DNA from: Pelomonas sp. CA6
GTDB lineage: Bacteria > Pseudomonadota > Gammaproteobacteria > Burkholderiales > Burkholderiaceae_C
Assembly: GCF_022549225.1 (NCBI RefSeq)
Contig: NZ_JAKZFD010000005.1
Coordinates: forward strand, 1-64,000
Reading direction: 5' to 3'
Length of the DNA: 64,000 nt
Positions 43,138-51,334 of the stretch are shown in pieces. The notes below the pieces were generated by a model. The model searched no databases, had not been told where the DNA came from, and saw only the letters and a program-made list of their open reading frames with translations. Each line of letters begins with the position of its first letter. The stretch's first letter is position 1. Made by a program: the position numbers and the translations under genes.

Positions 43138-44474
43138 GCGAGACCGCGACCCCGGACCGGGCGCAGATCCTGCGCAACCTGGGCTGGCATGCCAGCGAGA
43201 AGCTGCTGCGTCTGTTCACCGGCTTCTTCGTGGGACTGTGGCTGGCGCGCGTGCTGGGGCCGGAAGACTTCGGCCGCTTCAACTACCTGCTGGCGTGGCT
43301 GGGGCTGTTCAACGCGATCGCGTGGCTGGGCGTGGGCGACACCGTGGTGCGCGACCTGGTGCGCGAGCGTGGGGACGAGGCGCGCATCCTCGGCAGCGCC
43401 TTCGGGCTGCGCCTGCTGGGCTCGCTGCTGGCGGTGGCGCTGGCGCTGGGCGTGGGCTGGGCCAGCGGCGCGCTGCGTGGCGAGATGCTGCTGCTGCTCG
43501 CGCTGCTGGCGCTGGGCGTGCCGTTCGCGGAGGTGCCGGCCGGGATCTGGATGTGGTTCGCGTCGCACACCCGCATCGGGCCGGTGGCGCTGGGCAAGAA
43601 CCTGTCGATGGCGCTGGGCGCGCTGCTGCGCGTCGCCGTCGTGCTGCTGGGGCTGGGGCTGGCGGGGCTGGTGGCGGCGGTGGCGGCCGAGTCGGTGCTG
43701 CTGTGCCTGTTCATCCTCACCGCCTATCGCCTCGCGGGGCAGCGCTGGCGCGACTGGCGCTGGGATGCGCGGCATGCGCGCGGCATGCTGCTCACCGGGC
43801 TGCCGCTGCTGCTCAGCGCGCTGGCGGTGTCGCTGAACGCGCGCGTGGACCAGCTGGTGCTGGGGCAGCTGGCCGGCATGGACGCGCTCGGCCAGTACAG
43901 CGCGGCGCTGCGCTTCTCGGAGATCTGGTGGGTGCTGCCGCCCATCATCCTGCAGACCCTGGCGCCGCGCTTCATCTACGCCCCGGACCTGCGCGAGCGC
44001 CTGCGCCCCAACGTGGCGCGCATCCTGGCCGGCATGCTGGCGCTGGCGCTGCTGCCCTGCGTGGCGCTGAGCCTGGTCGGGCCGCAGCTGCTGGGCGCCG
44101 TGCTGGGCCCACGCTATGGCGGCGCGGCGCCGGTGCTGGTGCTGCATGTCTGGACCGCGGTCGCGGTGTTCGCCGACGCGCCGGTCAGCCAGTATCTGCT
44201 GGCCACCGGGCGGCAGCGCGCGCTGCTGATGAAGTCGCTGCTGGTGCTGGCGCTGAACCTGGCTGGCGCGCTGTGGCTGGTGCCGCGCTGGGGCGGCGAG
44301 GGCGCGGCGCTGGCCCTGCTGGCCGCGCAGCTGCTGGGTTTGCTGCTGCTGCCGCTGTGGCCTTCGCTGCGCGATCTGGGCGCGCTGTACCGCGACGCGC
44401 TGCTGCTGCCGCTGCGATGGCTGCGCAAGGGGCGCGGCGGCCGGCCGCCCGTCGACGGCGGGGCGCGGCCATGA
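43134..44474 (+). CDS. Wzx-like flippase (oligosaccharide translocase)
   Basis: This 446-residue inner-membrane protein has about 12-14 membrane segments and belongs to the polysaccharide synthesis/MATE-like flippases, which turn lipid-linked units to the periplasm. The opening WHASEKLLRLFTGFFVGLWLARVLGPEDFGRFNYLLAW (about 17-54) is typical. It starts with GTG overlapping the previous stop (GTGA). Longer upstream in-frame readings run through the previous gene and are rejected. Confidence 0.88.
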   Translation: MSETATPDRAQILRNLGWHASEKLLRLFTGFFVGLWLARVLGPEDFGRFNYLLAWLGLFNAIAWLGVGDTVVRDLVRERGDEARILGSAFGLRLLGSLLAVALALGVGWASGALRGEMLLLLALLALGVPFAEVPAGIWMWFASHTRIGPVALGKNLSMALGALLRVAVVLLGLGLAGLVAAVAAESVLLCLFILTAYRLAGQRWRDWRWDARHARGMLLTGLPLLLSALAVSLNARVDQLVLGQLAGMDALGQYSAALRFSEIWWVLPPIILQTLAPRFIYAPDLRERLRPNVARILAGMLALALLPCVALSLVGPQLLGAVLGPRYGGAAPVLVLHVWTAVAVFADAPVSQYLLATGRQRALLMKSLLVLALNLAGALWLVPRWGGEGAALALLAAQLLGLLLLPLWPSLRDLGALYRDALLLPLRWLRKGRGGRPPVDGGARP

Positions 44475-45706
44475 AGCTGCTCTTCCTGATGTACGACCCG
44501 CTGCCACCGCAGCGCCCCGACGTGCGGGTGCTGTTCGGCCAGGAGCTGCCGCGCCTGGGGGTGCACAGCGATCTGGTGGGCCAGATCTCGCCGCAGGCGG
44601 CGCCGCCCTGGGCCTGGCCCGCGGGCGAGCTGCAACCGGCCGGGCGCGAGCGCAAGGGTCTGTGGGGCGAGCTGCTGCGCCCGCTGCAGGACCTGGCCGG
44701 GATGCGGCGCGCGCTGCGCCGCGAACACCGCGTGATCCAGGTGCGCGACAAGATCCGCACCGGGCTGCTGGCGCTGTGCGTGGCGCGGCTGACCGGGCGG
44801 CGCCTGGCCTACTGGATGTCCTTTCCGTTCGCCGCCGGCTACCGGGTGCGCGCGCGCCAGCTGCGCGCCGCCCGCGGGCCCTGGCGCGCGGCGCCGCATG
44901 CGCTGCGCGCGCTGCTGGCCGGCTGGGCCTGCGAACGCCTGCTGCTGCCGCGCGCCGACCATGTCTTCGTGCAGAGCGAGGCCATGCTGGAGGCCGTCGC
45001 GCAGCTGGGCGTGGCGCGCGAGCGCCTGACCGCCGTGCCCATGGGCGTGGACCTCGCGCTGCTGCGGGCCAGCCCGCGTGGCGCGGGCGAGCGTCCGGCG
45101 CGGCTGCAGGGCCGGCGCGTGCTGGCCTATCTGGGCGTGATGGGCCCGGCGCGACAGAGCGACTTCCTGCTGGAGGTGCTGCGCGAACTGAATGGCCTGC
45201 TGCCGCCCTCCGAGCCGCCGCCGCTGCTGCTGCTGATCGGCGATGCGCCCAGCCCCGACGAACAGGACTGGCTGCGCCGCTGCATCGCCGACAGCGGGCT
45301 GGCCCAGCAGGTCTGGCTCACCGGCTGGCTGCCGCAGGCCGAGGCGCTGGCGCTGCTGCGCGAGGCCGAGCTGGGGTTGTCGCCGGTGCCGCGCGGCGAG
45401 CTCTACGACGTTTCGTCGCCGACCAAGGCGGTGGAGTACCTGGCGCTGGGCCTGCCCTGCGTGGGCAATGACATCCCCGACCAGCGCCTGGTGCTGGAGC
45501 GCAGCGGCGCGGGGCTGTGCGTGCCCATGCAGGCCCGGCCGTTCGCTCAGGCCTGCGCGTGCATCCTGAACGATCCGGCGCTGGCCGCGGAGCTGGCCGC
45601 CAAGGGACCGCCCTGGGTGGCCGCGCACCGCGGCTACGAGCGCCTGGCCGCGCTGGTGGCGCCGGTCTATCGGCGCCTGGCGGGGGAGGGCGACGGCGAT
45701 GTCTGA
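44471..45706 (+). CDS. Family 4 glycosyltransferase
   Basis: This 411-residue GT-B enzyme begins MKLLFLMYDPLPPQRPDV. It has an N-terminal acceptor half and the C-terminal donor-binding half with VPRGELYDVSSPTKAVEYLALGLPCVGND (about 306-334), the glycosyltransferase 4 EX7E-like region. YLGVMGPARQSDFLLEVLREL (about 219-239) starts the second Rossmann domain. Coupled to the flippase gene by ATGA; its end overlaps the next gene by 8 nt. Confidence 0.88.
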   Translation: MKLLFLMYDPLPPQRPDVRVLFGQELPRLGVHSDLVGQISPQAAPPWAWPAGELQPAGRERKGLWGELLRPLQDLAGMRRALRREHRVIQVRDKIRTGLLALCVARLTGRRLAYWMSFPFAAGYRVRARQLRAARGPWRAAPHALRALLAGWACERLLLPRADHVFVQSEAMLEAVAQLGVARERLTAVPMGVDLALLRASPRGAGERPARLQGRRVLAYLGVMGPARQSDFLLEVLRELNGLLPPSEPPPLLLLIGDAPSPDEQDWLRRCIADSGLAQQVWLTGWLPQAEALALLREAELGLSPVPRGELYDVSSPTKAVEYLALGLPCVGNDIPDQRLVLERSGAGLCVPMQARPFAQACACILNDPALAAELAAKGPPWVAAHRGYERLAALVAPVYRRLAGEGDGDV

Positions 45707-47825
45707 GCGCATCCAGACCCGCCGCGTGGCGTCCCGCCCCACAGCGGAGAGCGGCGATGCCGGCCGCGGCCTTTCGCGTGCGCGGGCACCCGCCATGGCG
45801 CGCTGGCGCTGGGCCTGGGCGCGGCTGCGCCGCATGGGGCCGGCCGAATGGGGCTTTCGCGCCTGGCGGCTGCTGGTGGGGCGGCTGCGGCCCGATCCGG
45901 CGCCGCAGGCCCCGGACCGCGCGCCGGCGGCGACGCGCTGGGTGGTCGAGCCGCCTGCGTCGGCGCTGAGCGCGCCGGCCGTGCTGGCCGCGGCGCAGGC
46001 CATCGCCGAGGGTCAGGTCTTGCTGTTCGGCGTGCTGCCGGTGCAGCTGGCGCAGCCGATGCAATGGCTGCGCTGCCCGCGCACGGGGCGGCGGGCCGAT
46101 GGCCCCGATGCCGACGGCGTGGACCTGAAATGGCTGTGGGAGCTGAACCGCCACACCCACTGGGTGCGCCTGGCCCAGGCCTGGCGCGTCAGCGGCGATG
46201 CCGCGTGGCTGGAGCGGCTGCGCGAGCAGATCCTGTCCTGGCTGGACCAGGGACTGCCGCTGCGGCGGCGTGGCGCGGCGGGCGTGCTGCACAGCCCCTT
46301 CGAGTGCGCGCTGAGGCTGATCCAGTGGGCCCAGGTCTGGCAGCTGGTCGATGGCGAACGCGGCCCGCTCTTCGGCGCCGGGCCCGAGGGCGCGGAGAAC
46401 CCGCTGCGGGCGCGCTGGCTGCAGGCCGTGCGGCGGCAGGCGCTGGGCACGGCGCGTGCCACCTCGCGCCATTCCTCGGCCAACAACCATCTGCTGGCCG
46501 AGCTGGCCGGGATCTTCATCGCGGCGCAGACCTGGCCCTGCTGGCCGGAACTGCGCCGCGCGGGCGAACGCGCGCGCGCCGAACTGGAGCGTGAACTGCC
46601 CCGCCAGGTCGGTGCGGACGGCTTTGGCCGCGAGCAGGCGCTGGCGTACGCGGCCTATGTGGCCGACCTGATGCTGGCGGTGGAGCGCTGCGCGCAGGCG
46701 CAGCAAGCGCCCATGTCCGCCGCCTTCGTGCAGCGCCTGCGGGCCATGGGCGAGGCGCTGGCGGCCTTCGCCGACCGCAGCGGGTGGCTGCCGCAGCTGG
46801 GCGATGGTGACGGCACCCAGATCCTGGCGCTGGACCCCGGTGAGGCGGCGCGGCCGCAACCGGCGTTCGGCGGCGCGCTGGCGCGCAGCGGCTGGCGCTT
46901 CGGATGCGCCGATGCGCGCTGGCCCGGCGACGGCGGCGGCGCCTGGCTGATCGCCGAGGGCCTGCCGACGCACCCGTCGCAGCCGCCCGCGCCTCGCCTG
47001 TCCTTTCCCGACGGCGGGCACGAGCTGTTCGCGGCCCGCCGCGGACAGCCGGACGAGATCCTGGGCGGCATGGACGTCGGGCCGCTGGGCTATCTGAGCA
47101 TTGCCGCGCACGGCCATGCGGATGCGCTGGCGCTGTGGCTGTCCGTCGGCGGCGAGCCGCTGCTGATCGACCCGGGCTGCGACAGCTATGGCGACGGCGC
47201 GTCCTGGCGGCGCGCCTTCCGCGGCACCGCGGCGCACAACACCGTGCAGGTGGACGGGCGCGACCAGGTGCCCTCGGGCGGGCCGTTCCTGTGGCTGCGC
47301 GAGTTGCCGGTGCAGCGGCTGGCCTGCACGCGCGATGCCGCGGGCGGCCTGACCCTGCGCGCCCGCCATCACGGCTATGCGGCGCAGCCGGGCGGCTTCG
47401 TGCACGAGCGCTGCCTGAGTTTCGACCCTGCGGCCCGGCGCCTCGTGGTGCAGGACCTGCTGCAGGGGCGCGATGCGCGCGAGCTGGCGCTGCACTGGCA
47501 GGTTTCGCCGCGCTGGCGGGTGACCGAGCGGCCGCGGCCGTCCGGGGCGTTGGACGGCGCGCAATGGCGGCTGCAGCGCGATGGCCTGCGTGTCGAGCTG
47601 CGCATCACGGCCGAGCAGGCGCAGGATGCCGACGCGCCGCGCATCGACCGTGTCAGCGGCCGCGACGCCCAGGGCGACGAGCCGCCGCTGGGCTGGTGCT
47701 CGCCGCACTATGGCCGGCGCGAGCCCTGCACCGTGCTGCGCTGGCGCCAGCGCGCGCGCGCGCTGCAGCTGCGCACCGAGCTGCAGGTGTTTGTTGACCC
47801 TGACGATCGAAACCTGAAGCCATGA
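45699..47825 (+). CDS. Heparinase II/III family lyase-like protein of the EPS operon
   Basis: This 708-residue protein has an all-alpha toroid in the first half (about 100-370, with SRHSSANNHLLAELAGIF near 255-272). The Hepar_II_III beta domain follows in the second half, with IAAHGHADALALWLSVGGEPLLIDPGCDSYG (about 468-498) and FRGTAAHNTVQVDG. These enzymes cleave uronic-acid-containing polymers by beta-elimination. In EPS operons they may trim chains or act on the polymer during export. No signal peptide is evident, so the location is uncertain. It overlaps both neighbours. Confidence 0.85.
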   Translation: MSERIQTRRVASRPTAESGDAGRGLSRARAPAMARWRWAWARLRRMGPAEWGFRAWRLLVGRLRPDPAPQAPDRAPAATRWVVEPPASALSAPAVLAAAQAIAEGQVLLFGVLPVQLAQPMQWLRCPRTGRRADGPDADGVDLKWLWELNRHTHWVRLAQAWRVSGDAAWLERLREQILSWLDQGLPLRRRGAAGVLHSPFECALRLIQWAQVWQLVDGERGPLFGAGPEGAENPLRARWLQAVRRQALGTARATSRHSSANNHLLAELAGIFIAAQTWPCWPELRRAGERARAELERELPRQVGADGFGREQALAYAAYVADLMLAVERCAQAQQAPMSAAFVQRLRAMGEALAAFADRSGWLPQLGDGDGTQILALDPGEAARPQPAFGGALARSGWRFGCADARWPGDGGGAWLIAEGLPTHPSQPPAPRLSFPDGGHELFAARRGQPDEILGGMDVGPLGYLSIAAHGHADALALWLSVGGEPLLIDPGCDSYGDGASWRRAFRGTAAHNTVQVDGRDQVPSGGPFLWLRELPVQRLACTRDAAGGLTLRARHHGYAAQPGGFVHERCLSFDPAARRLVVQDLLQGRDARELALHWQVSPRWRVTERPRPSGALDGAQWRLQRDGLRVELRITAEQAQDADAPRIDRVSGRDAQGDEPPLGWCSPHYGRREPCTVLRWRQRARALQLRTELQVFVDPDDRNLKP

Positions 47826-48928
47826 CCCAGCGCATCGTGATGATCGGCACCGGCGGCCGCGAGCAGGGCGGCGTGGCCTCGGTCGTGCGCTTCTTCTGGC
47901 ACAGCGGCTTTGCCCGCGAGCAGGGGCTGGAGATGGTGCAGACGCACACCCGCGACCGCTGGCTCCGGCTGCCGCTGTTCGCCTGGGCGCTGGCGCGCCT
48001 GCTTGGCGGGCTGCTGGGCCGGCGCTGGGTCGGCGCCCATGTCCATCTGTCCGTCCGCGGCAGCTGCCTGCGCAAGCGCGTGGTGTGCCGGCTGCTGCGG
48101 GTCTTCGGGCTGCCCTATCTGCTGCATCTGCACAGCGGCGAGTTCGCCGACTACGTCGCCGCGCAGCCGCCGCGCCGCCAGGCGGCGATACGCCGCCTGC
48201 TGGGCGGCGCATGCGCGGTGGTGGTGGTGGCCGAGAGCTGGAAGGACTGGCGGCACAGCGCCGGCCTGCCCATGCCCGGTGTCTGCCTCATCCCCAACAC
48301 GGTCGAGCCATCGCCGCCGCTGGCGCAGCCGGTGGCGCGGCGCCAGGACCGGCTGCTCTTCCTGGGGCAGCTGAGCGAAGGCAAGGGCCTGCCCGAGCTG
48401 CTGTCGGCGCTGGCCCTGCTGGCGCCTGCGCATCCACGGCTGCGCCTGTGGCTGGCCGGCGACGGCGACCCGGCGCCCTGGCGCGAGCTGGCGGCCCGCC
48501 TGGGCGTGTTGGATCGCCTGGACGTCCTGGGCTGGGTGGCGGGCGCGGACAAGACCCGGCTGCTCGCCGAGGCGGCGGCCCTGGTGCTGCCCAGCCGCGC
48601 CGAAGGCCAGCCGATCAGCGTGCTGGAGGCGCTGGCCCAGGGCACGCCGGTGGTGGCCAGCGCGGTGGGCGGCATTCCGGAGCTGATCACCGACGGCGAA
48701 CAGGGCCTGCTGGTGCCGCCGCGTGATGCGCGGGCGCTGGCAGGCGCGCTGGACGCCCTGCTGCGCGATCCGGCCGCCGCCGAGCGCCGGGCGCGCCAGG
48801 GACGCCAGCGCTTCGAGCAGGTCTACGCGCCGGCGGCGGTGCTGGCGCGGTGGCGTGCGCTCTATGTGCGCCTGGGCTGGCGCGCGCCGACCGCGGGCGA
48901 GTCGGCCCCGACGCAGGAAGGACATTGA
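47822..48928 (+). CDS. Family 4 glycosyltransferase
   Basis: This 368-residue GT-B enzyme has IGTGGREQGGVASVVRFFWHSGF (about 8-30) with the acceptor-side Gly loop. The donor half has LLFLGQLSEGKGLPELLSALALL (about 177-199) and PSRAEGQPISVLEALAQGTPVVASAVGGIPELI (about 259-291), the EX7E nucleotide-sugar site of family 4. The donor is unknown. It starts in the stop of the lyase gene and is 3 nt before the amidotransferase gene. Confidence 0.92.
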   Translation: MTQRIVMIGTGGREQGGVASVVRFFWHSGFAREQGLEMVQTHTRDRWLRLPLFAWALARLLGGLLGRRWVGAHVHLSVRGSCLRKRVVCRLLRVFGLPYLLHLHSGEFADYVAAQPPRRQAAIRRLLGGACAVVVVAESWKDWRHSAGLPMPGVCLIPNTVEPSPPLAQPVARRQDRLLFLGQLSEGKGLPELLSALALLAPAHPRLRLWLAGDGDPAPWRELAARLGVLDRLDVLGWVAGADKTRLLAEAAALVLPSRAEGQPISVLEALAQGTPVVASAVGGIPELITDGEQGLLVPPRDARALAGALDALLRDPAAAERRARQGRQRFEQVYAPAAVLARWRALYVRLGWRAPTAGESAPTQEGH

Positions 48929-48931
48929 GCG

Positions 48932-50818
48932 ATGTGCGGCATTCTGGGAGCCGTGGGGCCGGCGCTGCCGGCGATGGACGAGACGGTGCTGCAATCGCTG
49001 GCCCACCGCGGTCCAGACGGGCGCGGGCTGGTGCGACTGCAGGGACCGGACGGGCGCCCCGCGCTGCTGGGCCACACGCGGCTGGCGATCCAGGACTTGA
49101 GCCCTGCCGGCGCGCAGCCCATGGCCTCGCGCGACGGCCACTGGTGGCTGGTGTTCAACGGCGAGATCTACAACCACCTGGACCTGCGCCGCGAGCTGCA
49201 GGCCCAGGGTGTGACCGACTGGCGCGGGCATTCCGACACCGAAACCCTGGTCGAGGCCATCGCCCACTGGGGGCTGGCCGCGACGCTGCCGCGGCTCAAC
49301 GGCATGTTCGCGTTCGCCGCCTGGCATGGGCCCAGCGGCGACCTGCACCTGGCGCGCGACCGCCATGGCATCAAGCCGCTGTACCTGGCGCAGCGGGACG
49401 GCGGGCTGGTTTTCGGTTCCGAGTTGCGCGCGCTGAAGGCGCTCGGCGCGCTCGCGCCGCACCCGGGCGCGCCCGACGCGCAGGCCCTGGCCGCCTATCT
49501 GACGCTGCTCTTCGTGCCCGCGCCGCTGTGCCTGCATGCGGGCGTGCGCCGCGTCGGGCCGGGCGAATGGTTGAGCCTGCCGGGGCAGGGTGGGCCGGCG
49601 CTGAGCTCGCGCTTCGTGCTGGGCGACGCGGCGCCGCCCTTTGCCGGCACGCGCGAGGAGGCGCTGGCGCGCTACGAGACCCTGCTGCGCCAGGCCGTGA
49701 AGCGCCAGCTGCTGGCGGACACGCCGGTGGCGCTGCTGCTATCCGGCGGCATCGACTCGGCGCTGCTGGCGGCGATGGCGCGCGACGAAGGCCACCCGCT
49801 GCCCTGTCTCAGCATCGGCTTTGGCGCCGAATTTCCGGAGTGCGAGCTGGCCGATGCGCGCCACACCGCGGCGACGCTGGGGCTGCCGATCGAGGAGCTG
49901 CGCACCAGCGCGGCCGAGCTGCTGGCGCTGCTGCCGCGCGTCTGCGCCGACGTGGAAGAGCCGCTCGGAACGCCCTCGGTGCTGCCGATGAGCCTGCTGA
50001 TGCAGGCGGCGCGTCGCCGGGCGCCGGTGGTGCTGACCGGCCAGGGCAGCGACGAGCCCTGGGGCGGCTACCGCAAGTTCCAGGCCGAACTGATGTTTGG
50101 CGTGGCGCCCTGGCCCGCGCTGTGGGGCGCGGCCGCCGCGCTGGCGGTGCCGCTGGGCGGGCGCGGGCGCGCCGGCGGCCTGGCGCGGGCGCTGCGCGGG
50201 CTCTCGCATAGCGAGGTCGCGCGGCGCTGGCTGGAGGCCAGTGCGCCGATCGCGGCGGCACAGCGGCAGCGCCTCGGTGGCGCAACGCAGGCCGGCGCCG
50301 AGGCGCAGCTGCTGGCGCTGGCCCAGGCCTGGCTGGCGCGCGATGACGCCCGCGCGCGTGGCGACGTGGAACGCTGGCTGCAGCTGGACCTGCGCCTGAA
50401 CCTGGCCGACAACCTGCTGCTGTACGGCGACAAGATCTCCATGGCGCATTCGGTCGAGGCGCGCGTGCCCATGCTGGACCACGCGCTGATGGACTTCGTC
50501 GAAAGCCTGCCGCGCGACTGGCGCCTGGGCTGGCGGCGCGGCAAGATCCTGCACAAGGCGCTGGCGGAGCGCTATCTGCCGGCGGCCATCGTGCACCGGC
50601 CCAAGAAGGGGTTCCGCATCCCCTTCGGCCGCTGGATACGCGAGGACTGGCGCCCCCATGTGGAGGCGGTGCTGCTGGACGCGGGAGCGCCGCACTTCCA
50701 GGTGCTGGAGCGCGCCACCGTGCAGCAGCTGTGGCGGCAGCACCTGGCGGGCCAGGACCGCGAGCGCGAACTGTTCGCGCTGCTGAGCCTGGCGCACTGG
50801 TGGGCGGCGGCGTCCTGA
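48932..50818 (+). CDS. Asparagine-synthase-like glutamine amidotransferase
   Basis: This 628-residue enzyme has the N-terminal glutaminase with nucleophile C2 (MCGILGAVG), SLAHRGPDGRG, FNGEIYNHLDLRRELQ and GHSDTETLVEAI. The C-terminal synthetase has the PP-loop SGGIDSALL (about 271-279) and GQGSDEPWGGYRKF. Within polysaccharide loci, AsnB-like proteins such as WbpS amidate uronic acids rather than aspartate. The placement as the last gene of the EPS operon, with uronic-acid genes downstream, supports that role by inference. A hairpin terminator follows. Confidence 0.88.
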   Translation: MCGILGAVGPALPAMDETVLQSLAHRGPDGRGLVRLQGPDGRPALLGHTRLAIQDLSPAGAQPMASRDGHWWLVFNGEIYNHLDLRRELQAQGVTDWRGHSDTETLVEAIAHWGLAATLPRLNGMFAFAAWHGPSGDLHLARDRHGIKPLYLAQRDGGLVFGSELRALKALGALAPHPGAPDAQALAAYLTLLFVPAPLCLHAGVRRVGPGEWLSLPGQGGPALSSRFVLGDAAPPFAGTREEALARYETLLRQAVKRQLLADTPVALLLSGGIDSALLAAMARDEGHPLPCLSIGFGAEFPECELADARHTAATLGLPIEELRTSAAELLALLPRVCADVEEPLGTPSVLPMSLLMQAARRRAPVVLTGQGSDEPWGGYRKFQAELMFGVAPWPALWGAAAALAVPLGGRGRAGGLARALRGLSHSEVARRWLEASAPIAAAQRQRLGGATQAGAEAQLLALAQAWLARDDARARGDVERWLQLDLRLNLADNLLLYGDKISMAHSVEARVPMLDHALMDFVESLPRDWRLGWRRGKILHKALAERYLPAAIVHRPKKGFRIPFGRWIREDWRPHVEAVLLDAGAPHFQVLERATVQQLWRQHLAGQDRERELFALLSLAHWWAAAS

Positions 50819-50848
50819 GCGCTCGCGCGGGAGCGCGCGGTGTTTTTC
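50819..50848 (+). terminator. Terminator of the EPS operon
   Basis: GCGCTC-GCGCGG-GAGCGC begins right after the amidotransferase stop, and TTTTTC follows within 12 nt. The stem is short but very GC-rich. Confidence 0.65.
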
Positions 50849-50858
50849 TACCGGCGGC

Positions 50859-51242
50859 TCAGCGCCAGGTGCCGCCCTGGGCTTTGCAACTGGCCTGGGT
50901 TTCGGCCAGGGTCTTGGGGTCGCGCTTGTAGTAGTAGCTGTCCAGCGGCTGGCCGAAGAAGCCGGTGCAGACGCCCTGCGGCTGCGCGGGGCAGGCGGGC
51001 AGGTAGCTGAGCTTGGGCTTGGAGCCCAGCGCCGTGCTCATATCGGACAGACCTTTGCAGGTCTGGCGGAATTGCGCGTCGGGGATGCCGCGGTTTTGCA
51101 GGCAGTCCTTGATCTCGGTGCGCTGGCCGGCGAGCTCCATGCTGCCCTCCATCAGACAGGCCTTGTCCTGGGCCAGCGCGGCCAGGGGCAGGAGCAGCAG
51201 CGCGGCAGCAGCGGCGGCGCGCGGGACTCGGACGATTCGCAT
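50859..51242 (-). CDS. Secreted Cys-rich hypothetical protein
   Basis: This 127-residue protein has a signal peptide (MRIVRVPRAAAAAALLLLPLAALAQ) and six Cys (KACLMEG, IKDCLQNRG, QTCKGL, LPACPAQPQGVCTGFFGQ, ASCKAQGG) that could form three disulfides. DSYYYKRDPKTLAETQASCKAQGGTWR is its C-terminal motif. No PEP-CTERM signal is present, so it is not an exosortase substrate. I do not recognise the family. It is convergent with the EPS operon. Confidence 0.7.
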   Translation of the reverse strand: MRIVRVPRAAAAAALLLLPLAALAQDKACLMEGSMELAGQRTEIKDCLQNRGIPDAQFRQTCKGLSDMSTALGSKPKLSYLPACPAQPQGVCTGFFGQPLDSYYYKRDPKTLAETQASCKAQGGTWR

Positions 51243-51334
51243 GTTCTTCACTCCCTGTGCATGACTCTGTGCCTGGGCGCGCGGACCGCCGCGCCCGGGG
51301 CGCATTGTGCATGGGACGCTGGGCCGTGGTGATG

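Noticed and set aside
50859-51242. Small secreted gene next to the XrtB operon as a PEP-CTERM substrate
   Set aside because: Its C-terminus lacks the PEP motif, hydrophobic segment and Arg cluster.
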